From an uncultured Burkholderiales bacterium (GTDB lineage Bacteria; Pseudomonadota; Gammaproteobacteria; Burkholderiales; Burkholderiaceae_D), in the NCBI GenBank assembly GCA_903904635.1, contig CAIVDH010000002.1, positions 1 to 11,517 of the forward strand: a stretch of 11,517 bases of DNA, in the 5' to 3' direction. Both the position numbers and the translations under genes were made by a program. Positions 1 through 6,331 of this stretch are shown here, one piece after another; positions within the stretch are counted from its first letter, which is position 1, and each line of letters begins with the position of its first letter. The notes beneath the pieces were generated by a model that saw only the letters and a list, made by a program, of their open reading frames with translations, made no database searches and was not told the origin of the DNA.

Positions 1-6
1 CCTTTT

Positions 7-20
7 GTTGCGGCGCACAA
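7..20 (+). promoter_or_regulatory. Upstream copy of a 14-nt repeat, possible PhaR operator
   Basis: GTTGCGGCGCACAA lies just upstream of the phasin -35 box. It matches the copy at 64-77 at 12 of 14 positions. In Ralstonia eutropha the repressor PhaR is known to bind the phaP promoter at two places, just upstream of -35 and around the start site. The position here fits that pattern; assigning it to PhaR is inference. Confidence 0.4.
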
Positions 21-28
21 AAAATATC

Positions 29-57
29 TTGACACTTTTTCAAAATCACTTTAAATT
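29..57 (+). promoter_or_regulatory. Candidate sigma70 promoter of the phasin gene
   Basis: A perfect -35 hexamer TTGACA (29-34) is followed after 17 nt by TAAATT (52-57), which matches the -10 consensus at 4 of 6 positions. The predicted transcription start is near 64, giving a leader of about 80 nt. The promoter sits between two copies of a 14-nt repeat (7-20 and 64-77). It is read from sequence only; the start point has not been mapped. Confidence 0.6.
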
Positions 58-63
58 GGTTAT

Positions 64-77
64 GTTGCATCGCACAA
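64..77 (+). promoter_or_regulatory. Downstream copy of the 14-nt repeat, possible PhaR operator
   Basis: GTTGCATCGCACAA begins 57 nt after the upstream copy at position 7 and covers the predicted start site of the phasin transcript. A repressor bound here would block the start site. The family of the binding protein is inferred from the phasin context. Confidence 0.4.
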
Positions 78-142
78 AGCAGATTTAAGCACTTCAAGCA
101 TTTCCCAATTTCGTACATAAATTTATTTTAAGGAGCTAAACC

Positions 143-703
143 ATGTTTTCAAGCCCAGATCAATTCTCTAATGCAACCAAAGCAACCTTTGAAACCCAAA
201 TGGCTGCAATGAACGACCTCGCGAACAAAGCACTGAAAAGCGTTTCCGATCTCGTTGAACTCAATGTCGCAACAATCAAATCATCTATGGAGCATTCTTC
301 TGCTGCTGCACAACAAATGCTTGCAGCTAAAGATGCACAAGAGTTTTTCTCCCTGACAGCAGCAAATGCTCAACCAAATACTGAAAAAGCTGTTGAGTAT
401 GCGCGTCACCTGGCTGACATTACCTCAAAAGCGCAGGCTGAATTTACTAAGGCAACTGAAATCCGCATCGCAGAAACCTCACGTCAAGTAACCAGCCTAA
501 TCGAAGATTTAGCTAAGTCTGCTCCTGCCGGCTCAGAAAATGCTATTGCCATGCTCAAAACAACCATGGCAAATGCACACGCAGGTTACGAGCAAATGAC
601 CAAAGCAGCTAAGCAAGCTGGTGTCGCTATGGAAGATAACCTGAGCCAAGCCACCAAGCATTTCACCGCTGCTACTGAAAAGCCTGCAAAAGCTAAGAAG
701 TAA
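143..703 (+). CDS. Phasin family protein (PHB granule coat)
   Basis: A 186-residue phasin of the beta/gammaproteobacterial phasin_2 type, a small amphipathic protein that coats polyhydroxyalkanoate granules in the cytoplasm and limits their coalescence. It opens with a typical phasin start, MFSSPDQFSNATKATFETQM, followed by long Ala-rich, Met/Gln-rich helices with no cysteine, signal peptide or membrane segment. The tail (about 177-186) is Ala/Lys/Pro-rich, as is common in PHB-binding proteins. The ATG is fixed by AAGGAG at 130-135, 7 nt upstream. The gene appears monocistronic, with its own promoter and a terminator 17 nt after the stop. Family assignment is firm; which phasin paralogue it is cannot be said. 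No PHA synthase gene is in the window. Confidence 0.93.
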   Translation: MFSSPDQFSNATKATFETQMAAMNDLANKALKSVSDLVELNVATIKSSMEHSSAAAQQMLAAKDAQEFFSLTAANAQPNTEKAVEYARHLADITSKAQAEFTKATEIRIAETSRQVTSLIEDLAKSAPAGSENAIAMLKTTMANAHAGYEQMTKAAKQAGVAMEDNLSQATKHFTAATEKPAKAKK

Positions 704-720
704 TTCGCTACAAAATAAAA

Positions 721-754
721 ACGGGTCGCAATGTAAATTGCGGCCCGTTTTTTT
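721..754 (+). terminator. Intrinsic terminator of the phasin gene, probably bidirectional
   Basis: Arms 721-732 and 737-748 pair over 12 bp with one G-U, around the loop GTAA, followed by seven T (748-754). On the other strand the hairpin is followed by TTTTTATTTT, so it could also stop transcripts of the convergent oxidoreductase gene, whose stop lies about 115 nt away. Confidence 0.9.
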
Positions 755-783
755 ATGTGCCGACAGCTTTAAGGGCTAGGAGA

Positions 784-865
784 CTGTCTCGTTAGGTCGA
801 TATCAAGGCATTAGTGCCACTGATAGTCTTATAAACTTAATGCCGAGAGTAGCCTAACGAGATAG
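784..865. repeat. Nested inverted repeat between convergent genes
   Basis: The outer arms CTGTCTCGTTAGG (784-796) and CCTAACGAGATAG (853-865) pair at 12 of 13 positions. A second pair, GGCATTA (807-813) and TAATGCC (838-844), is nested inside. No T tract follows on either strand, so it does not look like an intrinsic terminator. It ends 3 nt before the stop codon of the oxidoreductase gene. It may be a small palindromic repeat element or an mRNA 3' structure. Confidence 0.6.
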
Positions 866-868
866 GCT

Positions 869-2473
869 CTACGGTTTTTTACAAATCGAGAGCGCCACCG
901 ACTCCGCCACGCGAATACCATCAATAGCCGCTGACATAATCCCGCCAGCGTACCCAGCACCTTCGCCCGCTGGATAAAGTCCGCTCGTATTTATACTCTG
1001 AAAATCATCATCTCTTTTGATGCGTATGGGCGATGAGGTTCTGGTCTCAACTCCAGTCAGTACAGCATCATGCATCGCAAAACCCGGGATTTGTTTTTCA
1101 AACGCAGGCAATGCCTCACGAATTGCATCTGTCACATAGGCGGGCAAAGCCAGAGTCAGATCGCCTAGTGTTACGCCCGGCTTGTAAGAGGGCTCAACCG
1201 TACCGAATTTTTCAGACGGCCTTTGCGCAATGAAATCGCCTACCAATTGGCCGGGCGCATTGTAATTACCGCCACCTAGTTCAAATGCACGGGTTTCCAA
1301 TTGTCTTTGAAATTCCATCCCACCCAAGGGGCCAGCGGCATAATCAGCGGGCGTTACCCCAACCACGATGCCTGCATTGGCATTACGTTCATTACGTGAA
1401 TACTGGCTCATACCGTTGGTGACAACACGACCGGGCTCTGATGTTGCCGCCACCACAGTGCCTCCAGGGCACATACAAAAACTGTAAACAGAACGACCAT
1501 TACTGGCATGGTGCACAAGCTTATAGTCCGCAGCACCGAGAATAGGGTTACCTGCAAAGGAACCAAACCGGCAGCGATCAATTACCGATTGCGGATGCTC
1601 GATACGAAAGCCCACCGAAAAAGGTTTGGTCTCCATGTAAACACCACGCTTATGCAACATCTGAAACGTATCGCGTGCACTGTGGCCGACTGCTAACACA
1701 ACATGATCACATTCAATCTTGTCGCCATTTGACAGCAGTAAGCCCTGTACTTTGCCATTGACGATGTCGATGTCTTCGACTTTTTGTTCGAAATGAAATT
1801 CGCCGCCAAGCTCTATGATTTTGGCGCGCATTTGCTCGATCATTTTCACCAACCGGAAAGTACCTATGTGCGGCTTACTGACATATAGTATCTCCGGCGG
1901 CGCATCAGCCAGCACAAATTCTTGCAATACCTTGCGACTGTAATGCTTGGGGTCACTGACTTGCGTCCATAACTTACCGTCTGAAAAAGTACCCGCACCA
2001 CCTTCGCCAAACTGCACATTTGATTCTGGATGCAGCTCGCGCTTGCGCCAGAGACCGAAAGTATCTTTAGTTCGTTCACGTACGACTTTGCCACGCTCGA
2101 TGATGACGGGACGAAAACCCATCTGCGCCAAAATCAACGCAGCAAACAATCCACACGGACCAAAGCCAATGACAACCGGACGATTCGATAAATTTTGCGC
2201 AGCATGCGCAACAAAGTGATATTCCATAGATGGTGTCAAAGACACCTTATTGCCAGGCTTGCAGTGCGCAAGGACAATTGCTTCATTGGTGACCTCTACA
2301 TCCAGGGTGTAGACAAGATGAATGGCAGATTTTTTTCGGGCGTCATAACCACGACGAAAAACCGTAAGATTTAATAAATCAGATGCAGTAATACCTAACC
2401 TGTCGATGGCCGCTTTTTTTAGTGCCGGCTCGGCATGATCAAGCGGCAGGGATACATCAGTCAGTCGCAGCAT
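869..2473 (-). CDS. FAD-dependent oxidoreductase (COG2509-type)
   Basis: A cytoplasmic flavoprotein of the large NAD(P)/FAD-dependent dehydrogenase family often written as 'uncharacterised FAD-dependent dehydrogenase'. Numbering from the longer TTG frame (2491), an N-terminal domain of about 100 residues precedes the Rossmann motif VVIGFGPCGLFAA (GxGxxG, 106-118) with the acidic strand end ERG (132-134). A family signature FGEGGAGTFSDGKL follows (161-174), and the C-terminal FAD motif GLYPAGEGAGYAGGIMSAA closes the fold (504-522). The substrate is unknown for the family. I chose the ATG at 2473, giving 534 residues beginning MLRLTDVSLPLDH, because homologues usually begin there; the in-frame TTG at 2491 has no Shine-Dalgarno. 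The gene is convergent with the phasin and alone on its strand. Confidence 0.9.
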   Translation of the reverse strand: MLRLTDVSLPLDHAEPALKKAAIDRLGITASDLLNLTVFRRGYDARKKSAIHLVYTLDVEVTNEAIVLAHCKPGNKVSLTPSMEYHFVAHAAQNLSNRPVVIGFGPCGLFAALILAQMGFRPVIIERGKVVRERTKDTFGLWRKRELHPESNVQFGEGGAGTFSDGKLWTQVSDPKHYSRKVLQEFVLADAPPEILYVSKPHIGTFRLVKMIEQMRAKIIELGGEFHFEQKVEDIDIVNGKVQGLLLSNGDKIECDHVVLAVGHSARDTFQMLHKRGVYMETKPFSVGFRIEHPQSVIDRCRFGSFAGNPILGAADYKLVHHASNGRSVYSFCMCPGGTVVAATSEPGRVVTNGMSQYSRNERNANAGIVVGVTPADYAAGPLGGMEFQRQLETRAFELGGGNYNAPGQLVGDFIAQRPSEKFGTVEPSYKPGVTLGDLTLALPAYVTDAIREALPAFEKQIPGFAMHDAVLTGVETRTSSPIRIKRDDDFQSINTSGLYPAGEGAGYAGGIMSAAIDGIRVAESVALSICKKP

Positions 2474-2752
2474 GCTTGGAAGCTCTATCAAAATGAGCGC
2501 CGGCTAACGGCGCGGTCGCTGGCATTGCGGGTAGCCGCAGAAACTACAGACGTAAGGCAGGGCGCCCCCAACGCAGCCAGCGGCATTTTTAAAGAGCGTC
2601 TTAGTAATTTCGAATCTGTCAGTCACTTGTAGTGCAAAAAAATAGCGCCAATCCCGAACCTGGGAAGTAGGCGCTATTTTACTCCACTAGCAATTAGTCA
2701 TAGCCGCGAGTGCACTACGAGATAATCGATCAATAGCAGCTGACCCGCATAC
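2474..2752. other. Intergenic region with GC-rich structured segment, no clear gene
   Basis: This stretch between the oxidoreductase and DUF4142 genes holds no convincing protein gene. Its left part (2495-2590) is much more GC-rich than its surroundings and carries several inverted repeats: GCGCCG/CGGCGC (2497-2502/2508-2513), CGCTGGC/GCCAGCG (2517-2523/2576-2582) enclosing TGCGG/CCGCA (2526-2530/2535-2539), and GGGCGCCC (2560-2567). It ends in ATTTTT on the plus strand. A short minus-strand frame of 34 codons runs through it without a ribosome-binding site. The right part holds the terminator listed at 2636-2680. Confidence 0.5.
2636..2680 (-). terminator. Intrinsic terminator downstream of the DUF4142 gene
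   Basis: Perfect 11-bp arms AAAATAGCGCC (2639-2649) and GGCGCTATTTT (2670-2680) enclose a 20-nt loop that can form an inner TCCC/GGGA stem. Read on the minus strand, the stem is followed by seven T (2642 down to 2636). The plus strand has only four T. It lies 73 nt beyond the TGA that would end the unbroken DUF4142 frame, but 214 nt beyond the present TAA stop. Confidence 0.85.
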
Positions 2753-2893
2753 TCATTTATTTTCTTTCATCTGGCCGCCACTCTCTTTGGCACCACTGCT
2801 GCGGCCTTCACTCGTCGCTTTTAATTCTCTGCGCGTATCTTTGGAGAGCTTTTGATGACTCTCTATCGTTGGCAAAATTTTACTCGCATATGA
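2753..2893 (-). pseudogene. Detached 3' part of the DUF4142 gene
   Basis: In frame with the DUF4142 gene and directly after its TAA, 46 sense codons lead to a TGA at 2753-2755. The first 20 or so residues (YASKILPTIESHQKLSKDT) match the conserved last helix of DUF4142 proteins, with the LP...SH pattern. The remainder is a polar Ser/Gly/Lys tail ending in GGQMKENK. There is no start codon or ribosome-binding site of its own, so it is not expected to be translated without stop read-through. Confidence 0.75.
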
Positions 2894-3418
2894 TTAAAGA
2901 TCTGCATCCTTAGCTCGGTTACTCACTCGCTGAAGTAATTGATGCGTTTCGCGATGAGCACGACTTCCTGCTTGATCCAGATATTGCCGATCAAACTGTG
3001 CGCCAGTCAGTTTGCTGAGTTTTTTCTCCATGGCCTGCTGCCTGGCGTCAGCTTCTGTTGGCAAGCTTATGCCTTTATCTTTTGCAAGCGTAATTAAATC
3101 ATCCAAGGCTTTTGTATGATCATCAACCATTTTTTTTGCAAAACTTTTCACCTGTTCATTTTCTGATTTTTTTTCAGCCAGCTTACCCTCATTAATTTCT
3201 GTCATGCTCGCACGGGCAAGATCGTGCATCATTTTTTCGTCTTCAGTAGTCAACTTCATGACAGCGACTGTACTTCCCTGAGAGCTGGCGCCAGCCGATT
3301 GTGATTTTTGTATGCCAGACATACTTGATTCTTCAGCATGCGCCTGGTAAGCGAACAGTAGCCCAGCAAAACTCAGCACTAAACTGGCGGGGCGTAATTT
3401 GGTAAATTGTTTCGACAT
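2894..3418 (-). CDS. DUF4142 exported helical protein, truncated by an in-frame stop
   Basis: A 174-residue protein with a Sec signal peptide (basic start, hydrophobic stretch 11-25, probable cleavage after AHA at 26-28), followed by a Ser/Gly-rich linker (31-50) and a DUF4142 domain (from about 55), a ferritin-like four-helix bundle found in exported bacterial proteins of unknown role. Visible family features are a FAKKMVDDHTKAL helix (93-105) and QFDRQYLDQAGSRAHRETHQ (141-160). The frame stops at TAA (2894-2896) right after KDADL, where homologues continue into a last helix. Reading past the stop in the same frame gives SYASKILPTIESHQKLSKD, an obvious family C-terminus, so a lysine-like codon has probably become TAA. 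The product may be unstable, or the gene a recent pseudogene. The start has no strong Shine-Dalgarno. Confidence 0.8.
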   Translation of the reverse strand: MSKQFTKLRPASLVLSFAGLLFAYQAHAEESSMSGIQKSQSAGASSQGSTVAVMKLTTEDEKMMHDLARASMTEINEGKLAEKKSENEQVKSFAKKMVDDHTKALDDLITLAKDKGISLPTEADARQQAMEKKLSKLTGAQFDRQYLDQAGSRAHRETHQLLQRVSNRAKDADL

Positions 3419-3759
3419 TGAATTTCTACTTTAGCTGAAGCGGGCAACAGTAGGCCCATGTAGTTGATACAACCTCTGCATCACTTGCAAAGCATGTGCC
3501 AGCCTCTTCTTTCAAGCTGCAAGACAAAATTTATAGTTAAGCCGATTTAGTCATGCGTAAAAAATACCAAAATAAAGAAAAAATTACCGATCAGCTGTTG
3601 ATAGCAAATTGTTGAATCATGGCCTGAGGCTGCGCTATCATTAAGCCCATGCAGCATGTGTAACAGTCATAGTGATCGGTCGTGATAGCATTCGTCGCCA
3701 TCGACTTTGTATTTCTACAATCTTCTCCAAATTTTCAACCCTTACTTTTGTGAGCCCGC
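3419..3759. promoter_or_regulatory. Divergent intergenic region between DUF4142 and SET genes
   Basis: This 341-nt AT-rich stretch must hold both promoters of the divergent genes. No open frame in it looks like a gene. TACAAT at 3716-3721 is a good -10 candidate for the SET gene, but no convincing -35 is paired with it. The heptamer TGATAGC occurs at 3599-3605 and 3683-3689 and in inverse form at 3634-3640, possibly a binding site for a regulator. Confidence 0.35.
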
Positions 3760-4278
3760 ATGAAACCAAGCAGCATCACTTCGCCCTTACTGACGGCAGA
3801 GACATTCGTTAAAGTCCGGGATTCAAAAATTCATGGCAAGGGCGTATTTGCGACGCGCAAGATACCGGAAGGTACGCGCATCATCGAATATACCGGGGCG
3901 CGTATTACCAACAAACAAGCAGATAAACGTGCGGGACTAGATCCGGAAAATCCGCATCATACTTTTTTCTTTAGTCTTGAAACCGGCAAAATTATTGATG
4001 GCGGGGATGGCGGCAGCGATGCACGCTGGATTAATCATTCATGCGCCCCCAACTGCGAAGCACAAGAGGAAAAAGGTAGGGTGTTCATAGATGCGCTACA
4101 AGATATTAAGCGCGGCCAAGAACTTTTTTATGATTACGGGCTCGTTATTGATGAAAAAATGACCAAGGCACTAAAGAACGACTACGCTTGCCGATGTGGG
4201 GCACCTGAATGCCGCCACACCATGCTAGCCGTAGTAGAAAAGAAGAAGAAAAAGAAGAAAGCTAAGAAAAAAAACTAG
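3760..4278 (+). CDS. SET-domain protein-lysine methyltransferase
   Basis: A compact 172-residue SET protein, expected to transfer methyl groups from S-adenosylmethionine to lysine side chains in the cytoplasm. The SET core starts at about residue 17. Landmarks are GKGVFATRKIPEGTRIIEYTG (26-46, the GxG SAM-binding start), the pseudoknot motif NHSCAPNC (92-99) and ELFYDYG (121-127). The post-SET cluster YACRCGAPECRHTM (142-155) has three Cys that, with the Cys of the NHSC motif, normally bind zinc. All key residues are present. The tail 161-171 has ten Lys and one Ala, encoded by an A/G-only run. The substrate is unknown; bacterial SET enzymes act on ribosomal or nucleoid proteins or on host proteins in pathogens. 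It is convergent with folE. The Shine-Dalgarno is weak (GAG upstream of the ATG). Confidence 0.9.
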   Translation: MKPSSITSPLLTAETFVKVRDSKIHGKGVFATRKIPEGTRIIEYTGARITNKQADKRAGLDPENPHHTFFFSLETGKIIDGGDGGSDARWINHSCAPNCEAQEEKGRVFIDALQDIKRGQELFYDYGLVIDEKMTKALKNDYACRCGAPECRHTMLAVVEKKKKKKKAKKKN

Positions 4279-4281
4279 GCA

Positions 4282-4845
4282 TCAATCTTCACGCGCCAGC
4301 GCAAGAAACTCGGTACGCATGGCAAGGTTGGGCTGTAGCTCTCCCAACATTGCCGAAGTTACTGTTTCTTCTCCCGGCGTGCGTATGCCGCGGCTTTCCA
4401 TGCAGAGATGGCGACAACGTATAACAACACCGACCGCTTTGGGCTGCAGATGCTCCATCAAAGCATTGGCAACTTGTATCGTCAATCGTTCTTGTACTTG
4501 CAGTCGCTTGGCAAAGCATTCAACCAAACGCGTAAGCTTTGAAAGACCGACTATACGTCCATTGGGCATGTATCCGACTGTCGCCTTACCAAAAAATGGC
4601 GCAAGGTGATGTTCGCAATGGCTGTATACAGGAATATTACGCACTACAATTAATTCATTGTATTGCTCAGCACCGTCTTCGAAAGTCTTGAGTAAATTTG
4701 CAGGACTTTGCTGATATCCTGAGGTCCAGTGTTTCCAGGCTTTGGTCAGGCGAGCCGGAGTTTCATGTAATCCGGGTCGGTCTGGGTCTTCGCCCAGGCT
4801 TTCGAGAAAGCGACGCCAGTCTTTCTCATTAAAATCTTCAGACAT
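4282..4845 (-). CDS. folE: GTP cyclohydrolase I
   Basis: A 187-residue type IA GTP cyclohydrolase, which converts GTP to 7,8-dihydroneopterin triphosphate, the first step of tetrahydrofolate synthesis in the cytoplasm. The zinc ligands of the family are present: Cys77 and His80 in SHCEHH (75-80) and Cys148 in RCRHLCMESRG (143-153). Also seen are the substrate-site blocks RPGLHETPARL (23-33), GLSKLTRLVECFAKRLQVQERLT (100-122) and the C-terminal MRTEFLAL. It is shorter than the E. coli enzyme (about 222) only at the N-terminus, which is variable. The ATG at 4845 has a poor SD-like GAAAGA. The stop lies 3 nt from that of the convergent SET gene, with no terminator between them. Confidence 0.95.
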   Translation of the reverse strand: MSEDFNEKDWRRFLESLGEDPDRPGLHETPARLTKAWKHWTSGYQQSPANLLKTFEDGAEQYNELIVVRNIPVYSHCEHHLAPFFGKATVGYMPNGRIVGLSKLTRLVECFAKRLQVQERLTIQVANALMEHLQPKAVGVVIRCRHLCMESRGIRTPGEETVTSAMLGELQPNLAMRTEFLALARED

Positions 4846-5067
4846 AAAAAATCTTTCAGTAAATCGGAATTAAGGAAATAGCTTTTGCAAAAATATGTTT
4901 TGCTCGCTTATTGTTTTTACTTTTAGTTGGTGCCAATCGTACCCGATTTTCTAATTTTGCTTTGGCGCACACGCAATCTGCTGTCTACGCAAAATTTTAA
5001 GCTGTAGAGTATTCTTCAAAATCTATGTATTTTTAAATTATTTTCTTTTCCTATATTGGGCTTTATC
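4846..5067. promoter_or_regulatory. Divergent intergenic region between folE and the YVTN gene
   Basis: An AT-rich stretch that must carry promoters for both divergent genes. I see no clearly spaced -35/-10 pair, no strong hairpin and no small gene. Confidence 0.3.
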
Positions 5068-6036
5068 GTGAAAAAAATGACAACTCGATTCCTTGTACCC
5101 GCAAACTTGATATTACTTATTGCCAGCTTGCTCGCTCCATGCGCACTATTAGCCGCACCTTTCGCTTATGTGCCGAACGAAAAGTCAGGCACTTTATCAG
5201 TAATTGACACCAGCAACGATCTGGTTGTAGCCGAGATCAAGGCAGGCGACAAGCCGCGCGGTCTTGCTGTCTCCATGGACGGCAAAACGCTATACGTGAG
5301 CGATCAGCCAAATAATGTACTGGTTAAAATCGATCTTGATCAGCGGGCTGCTTCCGGTGTGGTTGAGCTGGGCGAGTCGCCTGAAGGCGTATCAATTTCT
5401 CCTGATGGAAAATGGGTAGCGGCCGCATCTGAAATCAGCAACTCAATTAATTTTGTTTCGACCGAAACGAATAAAAAAATATATGCCGTCAAGACAAATG
5501 GCAAAAATCCTGAGCATGCGGTGTTCAGCCCGGACGGAAAATGGCTTTATGTTTCAGCTGAAGAAGCTGATAGCGTCGATGTAATCGATGTCGCCAAACG
5601 CAAACAGGTTGCCTCTATTAAGGTAGGCGAACGACCACGCGGCATAGCATTTACGCCTGACGGCAAAACTGCTTATGTAGCATCAGAACTAGCAAGTACT
5701 GTTTACGCAATTGATGTACGTACTCAGAAAGTAATTAAGTCTATCAAGGCAGGTATCTTTTGTAACGGTGTAACAGCCGCACCCGATGGCAAGCGTGTTT
5801 ATGTTTCGAACGGCAAAGACGGTACGGTTTCAGTGATAGACACTGCTGAGATCAAGATCATTGCAACCATCGCAGTTGGCAAACGTCCCTGGAACATGGC
5901 CATCACCCCAGACAGTAAAAAACTTTATGTCGCCAACGGCCGTTCTAATTCTGTTTCAGTCATTGATACGGAAAAGCTCAGCGTCAGTAACGAAATTAAA
6001 GTGGGCGAGACGCCCTGGGGCGTTGTAATTTACTAA
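5068..6036 (+). CDS. Exported seven-bladed YVTN beta-propeller protein
   Basis: A periplasmic protein of about 322 residues made almost wholly of YVTN-type repeats. A signal peptide (KKMTTRF, then a hydrophobic stretch ending ALLAA) leads to FAYVPN. Seven repeats of roughly 42 residues follow, each with a VIDT-like strand, a KVGxxPxG turn, SPDGKxLYV and N/S. The last repeat lacks its final strand, which the N-terminal FAYVPN can supply, as in ring-closing propellers. Proteins of this kind, with seven YVTN repeats, are known near PQQ-dependent alcohol catabolism genes, which fits the genes downstream; no enzymatic role is established. The start is uncertain: I chose GTG at 5068 (VKKMTT, a good n-region), but TTG 5056 and ATG 5077 are in frame. 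None has a strong Shine-Dalgarno. Confidence 0.87.
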   Translation: MKKMTTRFLVPANLILLIASLLAPCALLAAPFAYVPNEKSGTLSVIDTSNDLVVAEIKAGDKPRGLAVSMDGKTLYVSDQPNNVLVKIDLDQRAASGVVELGESPEGVSISPDGKWVAAASEISNSINFVSTETNKKIYAVKTNGKNPEHAVFSPDGKWLYVSAEEADSVDVIDVAKRKQVASIKVGERPRGIAFTPDGKTAYVASELASTVYAIDVRTQKVIKSIKAGIFCNGVTAAPDGKRVYVSNGKDGTVSVIDTAEIKIIATIAVGKRPWNMAITPDSKKLYVANGRSNSVSVIDTEKLSVSNEIKVGETPWGVVIY

Positions 6037-6061
6037 TTGGTCCACGTTAAATTGTTGATGC

Positions 6062-6091
6062 GCGCGGCTGTGAATTATTGTAAAGCCGCGC
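6062..6091 (+). terminator. GC-rich hairpin after the YVTN gene, weak terminator candidate
   Basis: Perfect 8-bp arms GCGCGGCT (6062-6069) and AGCCGCGC (6084-6091) with a 14-nt loop lie 25 nt after the stop codon. No T tract follows on the plus strand, so intrinsic termination would be inefficient. It may rather protect the 3' end or pause transcription. Confidence 0.4.
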
Positions 6092-6331
6092 CGCTCCCTT
6101 AAATCATGTTAATTAATTAATCCCACCCATCGCATTAGCAATATGGCATGGCTATTAAATGGTGAAAAAAATTCACTTGTAACAGCATGTCGCAACATCC
6201 TATATTCCAAAGCCCCACTAGATATTTGGCATTCCTTTCATAAGATTTGTTATCAAAAATTAAATGATCGTTTTGTCAGGGTTATGTGTTTCATTGTTTC
6301 GTAAATTACAAAACCAATCGGAGATTAAAAA
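6092..6331. promoter_or_regulatory. Upstream region of the sorbosone-dehydrogenase-like gene
   Basis: About 240 nt of AT-rich DNA that should hold the promoter of the strongly codon-biased gene at 6332. It contains the palindrome TTAATTAATTAA (6109-6120) and a short hairpin GTGAA/TTCAC (6162-6166/6172-6176). I could not find a well-spaced sigma70 pair or a sigma54 GG-N10-GC pattern. Confidence 0.3.
6320..6324 (+). promoter_or_regulatory. Shine-Dalgarno that fixes a TTG start
   Basis: GGAGA lies 7 nt upstream of TTG 6332-6334. It is the only good ribosome-binding site in the area, and the frame from this TTG starts a complete signal peptide, so the TTG is taken as the true start. Confidence 0.75.

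Noticed and set aside
2485..2587. Minus-strand 34-codon frame starting MPLAALGAP
   Set aside because: It has no Shine-Dalgarno and overlaps strong inverted repeats, so its openness may simply reflect GC-rich repeat sequence. Kept only as part of the structured-block finding.
2435..2632. Plus-strand open frame of 65 codons across the start of the oxidoreductase gene
   Set aside because: It lies antisense to the oxidoreductase N-terminus and then runs through the palindromic block. It has no ribosome-binding site and no recognisable domain.
5056..5067. TTG 5056 as the start of the YVTN protein
   Set aside because: It adds four residues before a typical KK-containing signal peptide n-region and has no ribosome-binding site. 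GTG 5068 seems likelier, but this is not certain.
6092..6331. Possible sigma54 promoter (TGGCAT stretches near 6154 and 6226)
   Set aside because: The required GC element 10 nt after GG is missing in both cases.
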